Part shown: positions 10,691 to 22,083 of the stretch, in pieces
Position numbering within the stretch: position 1 is the first letter of the stretch
Layout of the letters: each line of letters begins with the position of its first letter
Source: Antedon mediterranea
Lineage: Eukaryota; Echinodermata; Crinoidea; Comatulida; Antedonidae
Assembly (NCBI RefSeq): GCF_964355755.1
Contig: NC_092678.1
Coordinates: 25,400,365-25,464,364, forward strand
Direction: 5' to 3'
Length of the DNA: 64,000 nt
Translations under genes and position numbers: made by a program
Notes under the pieces: model-generated
Told to the model about the DNA's origin: nothing
Seen by the model: only the letters and a program-made list of their open reading frames with translations
The model's database searches: none

Positions 10691-13600
10691 GGATTATAAT
10701 TACCAATCAAAATTCTATTTTGTTATTACAGTGTTGCATTCGGTTTAGATTTTATTATTGGGGTTAAAAAAAATAAATATATTTTATCAATTTTTAATTA
10801 TATTTTATATTATAAAATATTCATGTGAACAAACAACTTCCTCGCCTTCATAATGTAATTTAGAATGAAATATTTTTCTCTGTCAATTAGTGTTTCCAAG
10901 AAAATTTGAAGCAAGTGTGTGGGTTGAATTATTGGAGATAATAAAGACATGATTGAATGATGTAGTATAATGTATGCAAATATGAAAGAGTGAAAAGTAC
11001 AAACGATGAAAAATGATGCGCAGGGGTGATTGGTGGGAGGGCGGGGGGGAGGGCGTGGCTTGTATTTGTTGTTAGGGATAAATTTTGAATTGAAAAATGT
11101 ATTGATAAATTAATTGAAAAATGTATTGATAAAATGATGATGAGGTAACTGAATTCAATACAATAAATATCGTTCAATGTTAAATTTAAATTATAATAAT
11201 TATGTTCTTCTGTAGTATTGTTACTTACATTTGTGTACCTCCGTTCAATGACACTTGTTATCAAGGCAGCAAACGTTAAACATCTCGTAATAAATATTTA
11301 CATTCAAAGTAGATTAGTTAGACACTATTAATTTAATGTCGTTAAGCAATACAGGCAATAACAATTCAGATTTAATGGTAAGGTTGCCTTCAAATTCTAG
11401 GGTTTTTGGTTCAAATCCAGCAAATACAAAATAACTAAATATTACACAATCACATGTGATAACATGTGTGACGTCGTATTACAGCATTTGCCTATGATAT
11501 TGTACACATTATAGATAGATACAGTTCTGCAAGAAAGTGGTCTTGCCTGCAAATCAGCGTTATTTTTTTCAATGCTTTATGCTATGTTTTGGACAACGTT
11601 TAGTTTGATATCGTAGTACACATGGTCTATCATATTTGTATTCCGCGATAATCGGTTTTAAATGCGACATTAGAAAAGGAGGACAGTGACCTTTATGCAA
11701 TAACAGTAAAGGATTCATTTTGACATTTTCAAATCAAAATCAAAACTTCGTAATAAATTAAAAGCTCGTTTTCTGGTGCGCAACGCAGGTTCGTACGCGC
11801 AATACACGTATTTTACCAATTACAAGCGGCAGTTCGGATATCTATTGCTTGTAAATCGTTGTTCCTACAAGCGACGGAACGCAATGACGTAACGTAACGT
11901 AATTTGGCCAATCACAAGCGATAGATTAATCGAACAGTGGCTTGTCATTGGTCAACTCGCTTGCGCTGCGCGTACGTCCTTGCGTTGCGTCATCGGAATC
12001 ATGTTTAAGATGGAAGAAATTCTTGATACATAGCTTTGCCATATATCTTGCGAGCCCTTTTTCAACAGGTCATAACAGGTGATACCCGTTTGAGCATTTT
12101 TACTCCCTGTTTATTTAGCTTCTATACTCTGCCATTTTTCATATCTTAGCTCTTGAGTGTATTAGATATTTTAGTTTGAAAGCCAACTGTCTGTAGATGG
12201 GGCCAGGTGGGTCCTTGTACTCAGTCCAACCATAAATTGGGAAGGCACGCGGGTTGATGAAGGCTGGACTGTTATGTCATATTGCTTATATACTGTACAG
12301 GTGATATTTTTAAAGTCACTAATTGCGTATACAATATCCTCATTGTAACACGTTTAGTTTATTTATCTGGGGTCAGTTTTAAATCGACGATTTAAATATT
12401 TCTCTTCTGTCAATCATCAATTAGGTCTTTTTTTCTGAGCTGATACATTTATTATACAGACTGCTCTTGAGCTTATCGTATGGTATCCTATCTTTTAAAA
12501 TTACGTATCGTATTCCTTTAAAGTTACGTATCCGAGCTTTTTAACGTTACGAATATATACAATAAATTATACCGTACGATATATTGCTCGTTAAAAATAC
12601 AATTTATTTCAAAATGAAAGGCTGTGTTACCAAAATGTCTTTTAAAATATTTACAGAACGACCGTTCAATAGTGCGTACTATTGCACGTCATATGACCCT
12701 CAATCGTCCAATCAAATTCCAGGAAAAGTTTTATATAACATTAAATATTAAATTCAAGGTTTAAATCTTATACTACTTCCATTCCGCAACTCGTGTTTAT
12801 ATTTGATTTGTCGACAGCTACTTGATAAATGAGCGAATACATAATAAAGTACCGGTACAAATAAACAGTGCAGTAGATAACGGAATAATATGACCACCTA
12901 TGGTCACATTTCGTCAGTGACACCAAGACTTGCACAGTTACGAGGAGCGCATTTTCAAAGACTCTGAGCTTTCGAACGCGCGCGTCACATTCATGTTGTG
13001 ATCGGTATTATAGTCTGCTGAAATGTACGAACTGTTAACATTCATCAAGATATTAGGTATAGCCTATAATACCTTGTTGTTCATAGTATGAAATACAGTA
13101 AGCTATAGCCTACACTACATGATCGGATTCTCAAAATGATGATAATCAGTTTTTGAACGCGCGCGTCAAAATCATGTTCCTGTTACGAATTATGTACATC
13201 ATCAATCAAGATTATACCTTGTTGTTCAGTTTGAAGTACAGGACACTAATGTATAATGAAACATATACTACTACGGTAATACAATTTAGAAATAATATAA
13301 ATATATAAATCTTGTAATCACCATTGTGAGCTCTATACTAAATGAAATTCCACTTAAAAAGGTGTAAGTACAGTAGTCTTCTAATTAGCACTATATTGTA
13401 CAGTGAATATATCTTCTTTAAAAATAGTTTAATACGTTAAATGTAATATAGCCCTATAGGCCTACATCGTTGTTGTGCGTGTCTCTTCAAAATACGCCAT
13501 GCGTTACACAAGTAAATAAGCTGACACGAAATTTAAGCATAAACGCGTTACAAAAGTGAACGTGTTTCCAACTCAATTTTTAGTGGCCAAACTTTCTTCA

Positions 13601-13856
13601 TTATAAAATAATAATCAAGGCAAATATTTCAACAATACATGAACAAAGCTTTGTCCTCCATCCATCCACATCATTCTGTGTTCGGCAACTCTCTGGTGGT
13701 CAGAGCAGCAGCAGCAGCAGCTGCTATCATAGACAACATCATTGTCCCCTGATCCATTCCTCAAACTTCTATTATGATGTTCATCAATTAAACTGATATA
13801 ATCGAATGTCCAGCCAATGGTCAGTTAATGTCCAGCCAATGGTCATTTATAAGCTC
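10691..13856. other. Intergenic region, no gene recognised
   Basis: ACOX 3' flank. It holds a G-rich tract at about 11035-11056, a palindromic family-B element at 11772-11995 and many CpG-containing patches. The longest ORFs show no recognisable domain and are interrupted by AT-rich low-complexity sequence. Confidence 0.5.
11772..11995. mobile_element. MITE family B, palindromic element
   Basis: Left arm GCGCAACGCAGGTTCGTACG is nearly the inverse of the right arm GCGCGTACGTCCTTGCGTTG. The internal CCAATCACAAGCG and TTGTCATTGGTCAAC resemble the copies at 16486, 36556 and 61425. Confidence 0.55.
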
Positions 13857-14159
13857 TCAATCATATACGTTCCAAAACTGATTATGGCCAATCAGTATCG
13901 GGGCCCCTTCACCGAATTCCTTTTCCGCCACTTTGTTAAACGGAATTGGCAGAAGAACATCGACGTTGTCTTGTGCGTCCATCCCTTTGCCCTGTTGGGC
14001 GTTGTCTAAATGTAGTTCCCATGGTAACCGGCATTGTCGGGTCTTTGATTCGCGCCGTCCGCCATAGTGGCAGATCCTAAGAACAATTACAATAATAAAC
14101 AACAGGAAGATGATACTACAGATAATTAGGAACGCCCAGACTGCCATGTGCAGTGCCAT
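13857..14159 (-). CDS. Possible small single-pass membrane protein, 100 aa
   Basis: I do not recognise this ORF. It starts at 14159 with a good initiation context (A at -3, G at +4). Residues about 4-28 form a strongly hydrophobic segment (VWAFLIICSIIFLLFIIVIV), followed by a basic stretch with R, H and K and a polar C-terminal tail ending FWNVYD. That layout fits a short type I or signal-anchored protein. No introns are needed and no neighbour suggests a role. It could be a chance ORF or the first exon of a longer gene. Confidence 0.35.
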   Translation of the reverse strand: MALHMAVWAFLIICSIIFLLFIIVIVLRICHYGGRRESKTRQCRLPWELHLDNAQQGKGMDAQDNVDVLLPIPFNKVAEKEFGEGAPILIGHNQFWNVYD

Positions 14160-16050
14160 TCTCTGTTATCTTTTTGAACAAGAATTGAGTATTTAAATAT
14201 TTTTTTCAAGACGGTTTATAGATCAGTTCCTCGTCGTGTGCAGTCTGCTTGATAACCGGTCACAGATATCTATAAATAAAACAGATAATGATATCATCGT
14301 AAATTTGTTCAACGCCTTTTAGACACGTGCGTGCCATTTTCATCCTTGCTTAAACGCACGCGTCGAATGTGTATTGTTTCACCATTCTTTGGTTTCACTG
14401 ACAACATTTCATATGTAAAGCTATCACTACTAGACATAACAGTGTTTACATTATGTATGAATCCTGCTATAATTAATACCGTATATGGATCATGGGCTGT
14501 GATACCTAAAAGCCTCAATAGGCCTATATTGACGATATGGACAGTAGCTTTACAGTGCAGCAGCTTACCGCCATTGAGAATTCTGTCCTATCGACTTAAA
14601 ATCTACAGTTTACTTACTTAGATTTAACGTTAAGGAATTAGCTCGTCAACCCGTCTACAGCTAGCCGTTCCGTCTTCGTTCGATAACAGATAATAAATCC
14701 CAGGATGGAACGAACGTGCGCTACGTCCTGTCCACACGACAGAATTGCAATTAAGACTTGACATAGAATCTGACGATATACCATATCAGACACTTTATAT
14801 TATAAAACATAAACATAGTACCTGCTGTTACATGGACGATTCTCGATCGTCAAAATGCGCCAGTCACATGATAACGTCTAAAAATCAGGATTGATTAATT
14901 AAAAATTAACAAGACATAACTATGTAATATTATACAATATGCGAAAGCAGACGATGGTAATTCGAACCAATGACATTTTCTCCCGCGCAAATATAATTTC
15001 ATTACAATTGAGTAGTTTATAATTATTCAACGATACTGTTAATAATACTATAGATTGAGACAATTAACAATGTTTCCTTTTATAGGCTTTCGGATAATGA
15101 AACATAATGTTATGATTGTATTCGGAGAGAAATAGAGGGGGTTAATCCAGCAAAGTATAAGAGAATGTTTTGCACAGATATCAAAATTAGTAATCCGACT
15201 CATACAATGGAGTACATGCCTATACTGGCTACTATGATGTGTAACTTAGATGAATCTTTTCATTACATTTTGTGTTGCAAAAACCGTAAAACGCAATGAC
15301 ACCACAGAATGCGCGTAACGGAAATGCGTTTCGGAAACGCGTACCAGAGAAATTAATTATGTGCTACGCGCGCGCCGGCGCCTGTTCAAGATCGTGATAG
15401 GATTGTCCTCCGTTGTTGCATGGTCCGGCGGTAAATACCAAAACAATTAATATTGTCCCTCTCCAATTTTGAGTTATAATTTATAATGAACTAACTAAGT
15501 CAAATACATTTATTATTCATTCACTTTTGGTATAATCAGAAACATGAGAGAGAATGTAGAACTTATCGACAATCGATATCGATCAATCACCAACCAAGAA
15601 CCAACCAACCGTGACCTTTTGGTAAATGTTTGATCATTGAACCGTGAAAGGGCTCAGAGAAGCAACAACCTTGTGTGCCACGCGAGCATCATTTTTACAC
15701 TAAAAAAGTAGGTAATTTTCTAAGCTTTTAAAAAAGCAATTTAAATTGTTGTATATGATTCTGTTGATTTTATTAATTTATAATATACAACTATATGGTA
15801 GAAGAACTTCAGTTAATTATAGTTAGGGCTAGAGGCTAGGCCTAGTGTGTGTGGGAATTTACTGTGAGCGAGCAGCACACATCACAGTAAAATTCCTAAC
15901 ACAGTACACTGGCTGCCTGGCACTGCACCGTCCATTTCTACCGCAGTATATGTAGTGGTAGTGGGGCCTAGCTCTGATTTTTGGGTGAGGAGAGAATTTC
16001 TAAAAGAGTGACCACTACTAATGAACTGAACATTTTGTTAACAATTTTAG
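14160..16050. other. PORCN: Intergenic and probable PORCN promoter/5' UTR region
   Basis: No convincing coding sequence. A splice acceptor (AACAATTTTAG at 16041-16050) immediately precedes the PORCN start codon, so at least one untranslated exon probably lies within this interval; its donor could not be pinned down. The rest is AT-rich with scattered CpG-rich palindromic bits near 15360-15380. Confidence 0.45.
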
Positions 16051-16055
16051 ACACT

Positions 16056-19000
16056 ATGGACATGCTGGATTATGGAGACTACCCCGATGATGGGGACTAC
16101 CCCGATGATTTGTACAATATGATGGGAGGTATGGGGGGAGATTACGGTGACTATGGCGACTATGCAGATTATGGTAATCAGAAGATGGAGCCACCAACGT
16201 ATGCGGAACTTGTTACCGAGTGCATGATACCAACGTTACAGCAAGGAGCGGCCATGCTTTCACATCTTGTGTTTTTTTGTATTAGTATTAATATTGTAGC
16301 TCAAGTTGGTAAGCTTCACGTTAAGCTCTGTCTACACTATCAAACTAGTTTGACAAAAAAAGTGTGACATGCCCAAATATGGTAGTGATATGGCCAAATA
16401 TGGTAATGATCATCATGTCCATATATAGGCACATCACATTTTTTTGGCATATAAAGTTTGATAGTGTAGACAGAGCTTTAACGCTCGGTTCCCACTAAAG
16501 ATGTGGCACAAGGCATCGATTACCAATGACAAGCAGTTTGACTAATCTGTGACTTGCATCCTTGCGTTTTGTCTCTAGTGCGAACCAAGCCTTAGCAAAT
16601 TGAAAAAGAATTATAAATTTATTTTTTAACCTTTAAACTTCAATGTTGAATAAACATACCATTAAAAGTGCACCACTAATGCTAATTTGTTCATTTTATA
16701 TAGCGAAAGTAAAACCAATTTTAACGTTTGCATGAAGAAAAAAGATATATAAAGGTTGAGAATGTCTCAATTTTCAATTTCAATTTATATTCACAATATA
16801 ACACATATAATATACAATAACATAATGATGAACTAGTTTGTTAATAGATAAAATTGCATATAAATACAATGAAAGTCAATTCATCATTAATACATCATTT
16901 AACTGGTCTGTTCTTTTTTCCTGCAGGTATGCCGTCCGTCGTCGTTCACATTTTGTCCATAGCAGTTGGATTCACAAGCGTTGCCATGGTTTTTGAGAAC
17001 TTAATACTACACATCATCTATCTGTCTGTATTAGGTTACACTCTTCTTCTGATCACATCACTCCTTGACATCAAACAAAAAGGTGCATATGTTGGTGTAG
17101 GCCTCGTTTGCTACCTAATCTTTTGGTAAGTATCTTTAAATTACTGTACTTACTGATGAACTAGCTTAATATTTTGATTGTGAGCACATGAAAGATGACA
17201 AACCTGTACATTAAACCGAGGCAATCTAACAACAGGACATTGAACTCGCCTTGCAAAGATAGGAACTCGTAACATTCCTTTGATCTTATGTCTGGCTGCG
17301 ACAAATACCAACAGAACTGTACTATGTACTTATTCTCCATTCTCTTCTTGATTAAACCAAGCAACATACATACATACATACATAGTTGCATACACATAAC
17401 GCCATACAGTAAATATCAAAGTATATTAGTTAAAAGCCATTCCATGAAAAAAATCCAGTCAGATTTGAACCAACACACTGTGATTGGGAGGCAAGCACTA
17501 TTAGTACCTAAGCTACAGTGCCATTCTGGTTATATAAAAAAAGGAATTTTCCCAAACTTTTTATTAATACATCATCAAAATGAAGTTTAGATTGTAACAT
17601 GTTTGACTTGTTTTTTAAGGGAATTCTTCATAGCAGAACCAGCAGAATGGCATAGAATCAGAGGTATAGTATTTCACTTTATTCAACTTAGTGCTTATCC
17701 TCTAAAGCACTAGTTTGCCAAAAAAAGTGGGATGTGCACAAATATGGTAGCGATGTACCCAAATATGGTAGTGATGTACCCAAGTATGGTAGTGATATGA
17801 CATCATGTCTATATATGGGCACATCACTTTTTTTTCACATAAAGTTTGATAGTGTAGAAAGAGCTTTAGTTTTTTAAACAAATAAAAGGTTAAAACCTTT
17901 TATTTGTTAAAACAGGACCATATGTAAAACAGGTACTACAACTAATGTGTTTTTGTCCTGTATAAATATGATTTAAATAAATAAATGGTTTAAGAAGTAA
18001 TTTCGTGTATTGCCATGATTTTAATTTGTAGGTGTTCAAATGGTGCTTGTGATGAAACTGATATCATTGGCGTTTGATTGTGATCATGGTGTGGTCAAAG
18101 AGATGCCGGACATTGTCCAGTTCTATGGCTACGTGTTCTTCCCAGGCACCGTCATTTACGGACCCTGGATGAGTTATTCAACGTATTGCAAACTTACAAA
18201 CATTCCAATAGTTGTAAGTTAATATATTGTTTGAATGTTTGCATGGCGACGATAGGAGATTGTCACTCCTGAAGACGATCAAAGTATATTGATTGAAACG
18301 TCAAAAAACACTTTAACTAAACTAAATATATGTGGTGTAGTACCGCAAACTTATAATCTTTATCAATCAGTGAAAAAATCAGCACTGTGGTCATGTCACA
18401 AGAGTTGTCAAAACAATATAGATTATCTGATAAACTCTTAGAAAGTAGGAAGCCTTATTTTAATATTCAATATTTTTATTGAATAATGTTTAACTCATTA
18501 TGCCAGGTACTGTCATCATTTTATGTCTTTTTGTAGAATTTTAATTGGGTTTGCAGTTTGTTCCTCACCTGTGTGAAAGCAATGCTTTGCTTACTCATAT
18601 CCACGTGTATAGCTACCACTATATTTCTAACATACGATTACAGGTTGGTTATCACTAAAGCTCTGTCTACACTATCAAACTTAATGTAACAAAAGAATGT
18701 GATGTGCCCATATATGGACATGATGATGTCACAGCACTACCATATTTGGGTATATCACTGCCATATTTGGTCACATCACACTTTTAGAAAGAAACTAAAA
18801 CATTTTAACCATTCTGTCTAACACAAACCACACATACATTAATTTTCTTCTATTTGGCCTGTTTGATATATACTCCTCAAGTAAACCTTCAACCCATATT
18901 GTACAATATCATTTATTGATATATATTTTTTCTCTGTAGATGGTTGCATGCATATCGTGATGCGTTATCATTCCGTTTTAGTCATTACTTCATCAGTTAT

Positions 19001-21249
19001 TTGTCTTCGTTAACTTGCATAGCATCAGGGCTTGGCTTCAAGTCAAATAGCGATTCAACAACTTGGTAAGTGTTTTAGAAACAACTTACAATTAAGCTTT
19101 AAGTACAGCCCAATGGTCTTTGTGTTTTTGCCTTTTAAATTGATAGTGAATGAGAGTGTTTAAAAGGTTATTTTGCTTTGTAGGGATTATCCCGTTAGTA
19201 AGCCGTCATTGGTGGAGATTCCTAGATCACTTGTAGAAGTAGTTACCAATTGGAATTTACCAATGCACACTTGGCTTAAGACATGTAAGTATCTATGCTT
19301 AGAGTTAAGACTGACTTAATTCTGGCTTCTGCACTGATCAATAAAACCCATCAACAGTGGTGTAACGTAGAGACCTAAGGCCCCTGGTTTAGGAACAGTA
19401 AGCTGTTTTCTACATATTTTAATGCCTGTTTTTTTCTATGGGCACTTCTCAGAGGCCCCATAAGCCCCACAGCCCCTGGCTATTTGTTTGATTGTACGAC
19501 ATAAGATTATCTGTCTGATCTTTGAAATTCCAAAATCTTTATTGTGTTTATCAAGTATATGGTACTGTATAAAATATGTTGTTGTTATTTCAGATGTTTT
19601 TAAAACTACGAAACAGTTTGGTAACTTTACAGCAATTCTAATGACCTATGCCGCCAGCTCTCTATTACACGTATGTTATTGTTTTATAGATCAAAATTTC
19701 AATTTCTTAATATAAATTAACTTTGCTATGATCGTTGGTGTTGACAGACAACCAAGTTTCATGAGGATGGTGAAATCTTGGAGTACCGTAATATGATAAT
19801 TAAAGCAATCTTTAGGTCAATCTGATATCTAGTTTGATAAATCAATTATTTTCTTTCACATCAGGGTCTTAACTTTCAACTTGCAGCTGTATTGCTTTCA
19901 TTAGGACTCTATACCTACATTGAATATGGTAAGACCTTTGACCTTTGAGTTATGTAACAACTAAACTACATTATAAGGATATAATATAAACATAATATGC
20001 TTTTCTAACTTGTGTAAGTCCTTGATTGACACCAAAGTGTTAAGGTGATGTCATGAATAATGTTGCCAAACTTGAGACAACATAATAAAATGTATAATAT
20101 GTTTTGTTTTAGTATAAGCAACACCACACCTTTCTCTCTTCTACCACTTTTTACAGCCAGTTTAACTCACTAATAATTGTTATAAGTTTTGTTGTTCTGT
20201 ACAGTTTTTAGGAAAAGATTATCTGAGATCTACAGTGCGTGTATTCAAGCAAAACGATGCAAGAAATGTGAACACAAATATACTTCTGTAAGTATGGTGA
20301 CATTTATGGATTTTTTTGTAGCAATACTTGTTATTATGGTTTTTTATTTCATACTCTTTGAAATAAAAATTGAATTGTGAGTAGAGAACAAATATATAAA
20401 AAATCAATGTAACATTTTAAAAGTTTCTAGCAGAAAAAAACCAACAATATAGTGATTTAAGGTTAAAAAGTAACATTAATAGAATAAGCTCTGTCTACAC
20501 TATCAAACTTGATGTGACAAAAAAGTGTGATGCGCCCATATATGGACACGATGATGTCATATCACTAACATATTTAATCATATCACTACCATATTTGGGC
20601 ACTAGTTTGATAGTTGACAGAGCTTTAGATTTACCATGTATATTGCACACACATTGTAGTAAGTAAATGTATTATTTCTTGCCTTTTTGCAGTCAAATGT
20701 ATTTGTCATATTAATAAATATACTGTTTGGCGCCCTCGCTATGTTTCATCTTGCTTATCTTGGCGTTATGTTTGACAGTGATCCTGAGAAAGAGGAAGAG
20801 GTGAGAGTTTATTTTACTGCAGTTATTGAAGTAACTACATTTGTTTTTAAAACCTGCTTAATCAATCACTTAGGAAGCTTTTTTATATATAAACACGCTG
20901 TTTATTGCAGTGACTGCATTTCATAAATACAAATTACAGTAAAAAAGGAAATTATTGTTTACATGTTTCCTAACGTACTAAGTATAAGGACCGTTCTTAC
21001 TGAAAATAAGCCTCTATACTTAATTAAACATGGAGGTTTGAAATAGTACAGATGTATTTTTAAAAATATATTTATTTAATCTATAAGTTTATTTGCCTTT
21101 CAATGTACAGTTACTGTATTATACTAATGTGACTGTTTTTCTTGTAGGGATACGACATGAGCCACACCCTTGCTAAATGGTCAGAATTGGGTTTTGCTAG
21201 TCATTATGTTGCCATAGCAACTTATATTTTCTACTGGTTGATCAAATGA
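16056..21249 (+). CDS. PORCN: Porcupine, Wnt protein O-palmitoleoyltransferase (12 exons)
   Basis: Porcupine is a multi-pass ER MBOAT enzyme that adds palmitoleate to a Wnt serine, which Wnt secretion requires. Exons: 16056-16308, 16927-17125, 17620-17663, 18032-18213, 18537-18643, 18940-19065, 19184-19284, 19594-19670, 19865-19928, 20205-20287, 20693-20800, 21148-21249. They join in frame to 481 aa (vertebrate PORCN about 460). Family motifs seen: [21 protein letters not shown]-like [12 protein letters not shown], and TYAASSLLH ending exon 8, whose final His (about residue 363) is the invariant MBOAT catalytic His. [16 protein letters not shown] and [11 protein letters not shown] follow near the C terminus. 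The N-terminal 40 residues are an unusual Asp/Tyr/Gly-rich repeat ([16 protein letters not shown]) before the usual QQG motif. The chosen ATG follows a splice acceptor by 5 bp; ATG 16062 is an alternative. Confidence 0.95.
16321..16482 (+). mobile_element. MITE family A with TTAA-like flanks
   Basis: Complete element in PORCN intron 1. The borders read GTTAAGCTCTG and CAGAGCTTTAAC, suggesting a TTAA target duplication. Contains perfect CArG cores in CCCAAATATGG and GCCAAATATGG. Confidence 0.88.
16486..16600. mobile_element. MITE family B
   Basis: Left end CTCGGTTCCCACTAAAGATG and right end GTCTCTAGTGCGAACCAAGC are inverted partners. The centre has ATTACCAATGACAAGC. It sits immediately after a family-A copy. 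Confidence 0.65.
17700..17868 (+). mobile_element. MITE family A, left end damaged
   Basis: Three tandem ATGGTAGTGAT units, then ATATATGGGCACATCAC and right end AAGTTTGATAGTGTAGAAAG. The first ~20 bp of the left terminal repeat are missing. PORCN intron 3. Confidence 0.75.
18658..18788 (-). mobile_element. MITE family A, one end truncated
   Basis: Intact end AAGCTCTGTCTACACTATCA, core CCATATATGG and CCATATTTGG, then stops in CACATCACACTTTT without the second terminal repeat. PORCN intron 5. Confidence 0.8.
20486..20627 (-). mobile_element. MITE family A
   Basis: Both ends recognisable (AAGCTCTGTCTACACTATCA and CTAGTTTGATAGTTGACAGA). Carries CCATATATGG and CCATATTTGG. PORCN intron 10. Confidence 0.85.
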
Positions 21250-22069
21250 AGATGAATGAATGTACGTCACAAAGAAGAAAAAGAGAAAAAATGACAAGAA
21301 TGAATAAATATGTTGCAAAAAAGAAGAAAAAAACAGTTTTCATATTATAGTTAACATTGGTTTCAAAGCAGTTGTGTTAGCTAGCCTGTCTTGTCAATTT
21401 TGTTGCTAATTTAATTTGCCTTGACTGAAAAATATACATGGTTTAATATAAAAAAAATGTGCCTTATAAATAATAGATATATTTTACCAAAAAAAATGTA
21501 TTTGTTTAAACTTTTGTATAAATACGTATAATGTATTGTTTATGTACGAGACCAAACTGTTTATTTATTCACGTAAATTAGCATACAGAATTCCTCTGTA
21601 TAAAAGTGTAAAATTTTCCCTCGTTTTTAGACCAAATTTTCTTTTATAAATCTGATAGTCTTTCAAGAATTTGTCATGTTCTGCTGGTGGAGGTTGATGC
21701 TATACTTTTTTGATTTGCTTAGTTTTTAGTTTGGACTACCAAAATAATGTTTTATTTTACAAAAATCATATGGACATCCAAAAATGGATTCTGAACATTT
21801 TTTATGATATGTTTTTATAAATTTTTTATTCGAATATATTTTTTAAAATTGCTCTTTTTTGGTCGTTGGAAACTCTCAATAAATAATTTCTGTGCCAAAA
21901 TATTTGATTATTTCTCATGATATTAATGTCTGCTGCCCTCTGTTGAACTTCTGTGATGACGTAAATGTTTACTAAAAACGCCCTCTTTACGTCAAGAATC
22001 GGTCGATTTCACGAATCAAAACAGACGGTATATCTGCAGCTGACTGTCGGGTGGCCAACATGGCAAAAG
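21250..22069 (+). other. PORCN 3' UTR and TBC1D30 5' flank
   Basis: AT-rich. AATAAATAATTTC near 21879-21891 is a candidate poly(A) signal for PORCN. From about 21900 the sequence changes to a less AT-rich stretch leading to the next start codon, so the two genes are only about 0.8 kb apart in the same orientation. Confidence 0.5.
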
Positions 22070-22083
22070 ATGGCAAATATTAG
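22060..22083 (+). promoter_or_regulatory. Short uORF overlapping the TBC1D30 start
   Basis: The ATG at 22060 in a very strong context (CCAACATGG) opens a seven-codon frame (MAKDGKY, stop 22081-22083) that overlaps the inferred main ATG at 22070. It could damp translation of the main frame. It would be irrelevant if translation starts at the in-frame ATG 21965. Confidence 0.4.

Noticed and set aside
14309-14518. 69-codon minus-strand ORF and the overlapping plus-strand ORF 14331-14621
   Set aside because: Mutually overlapping, with no motif or start context to choose between them.
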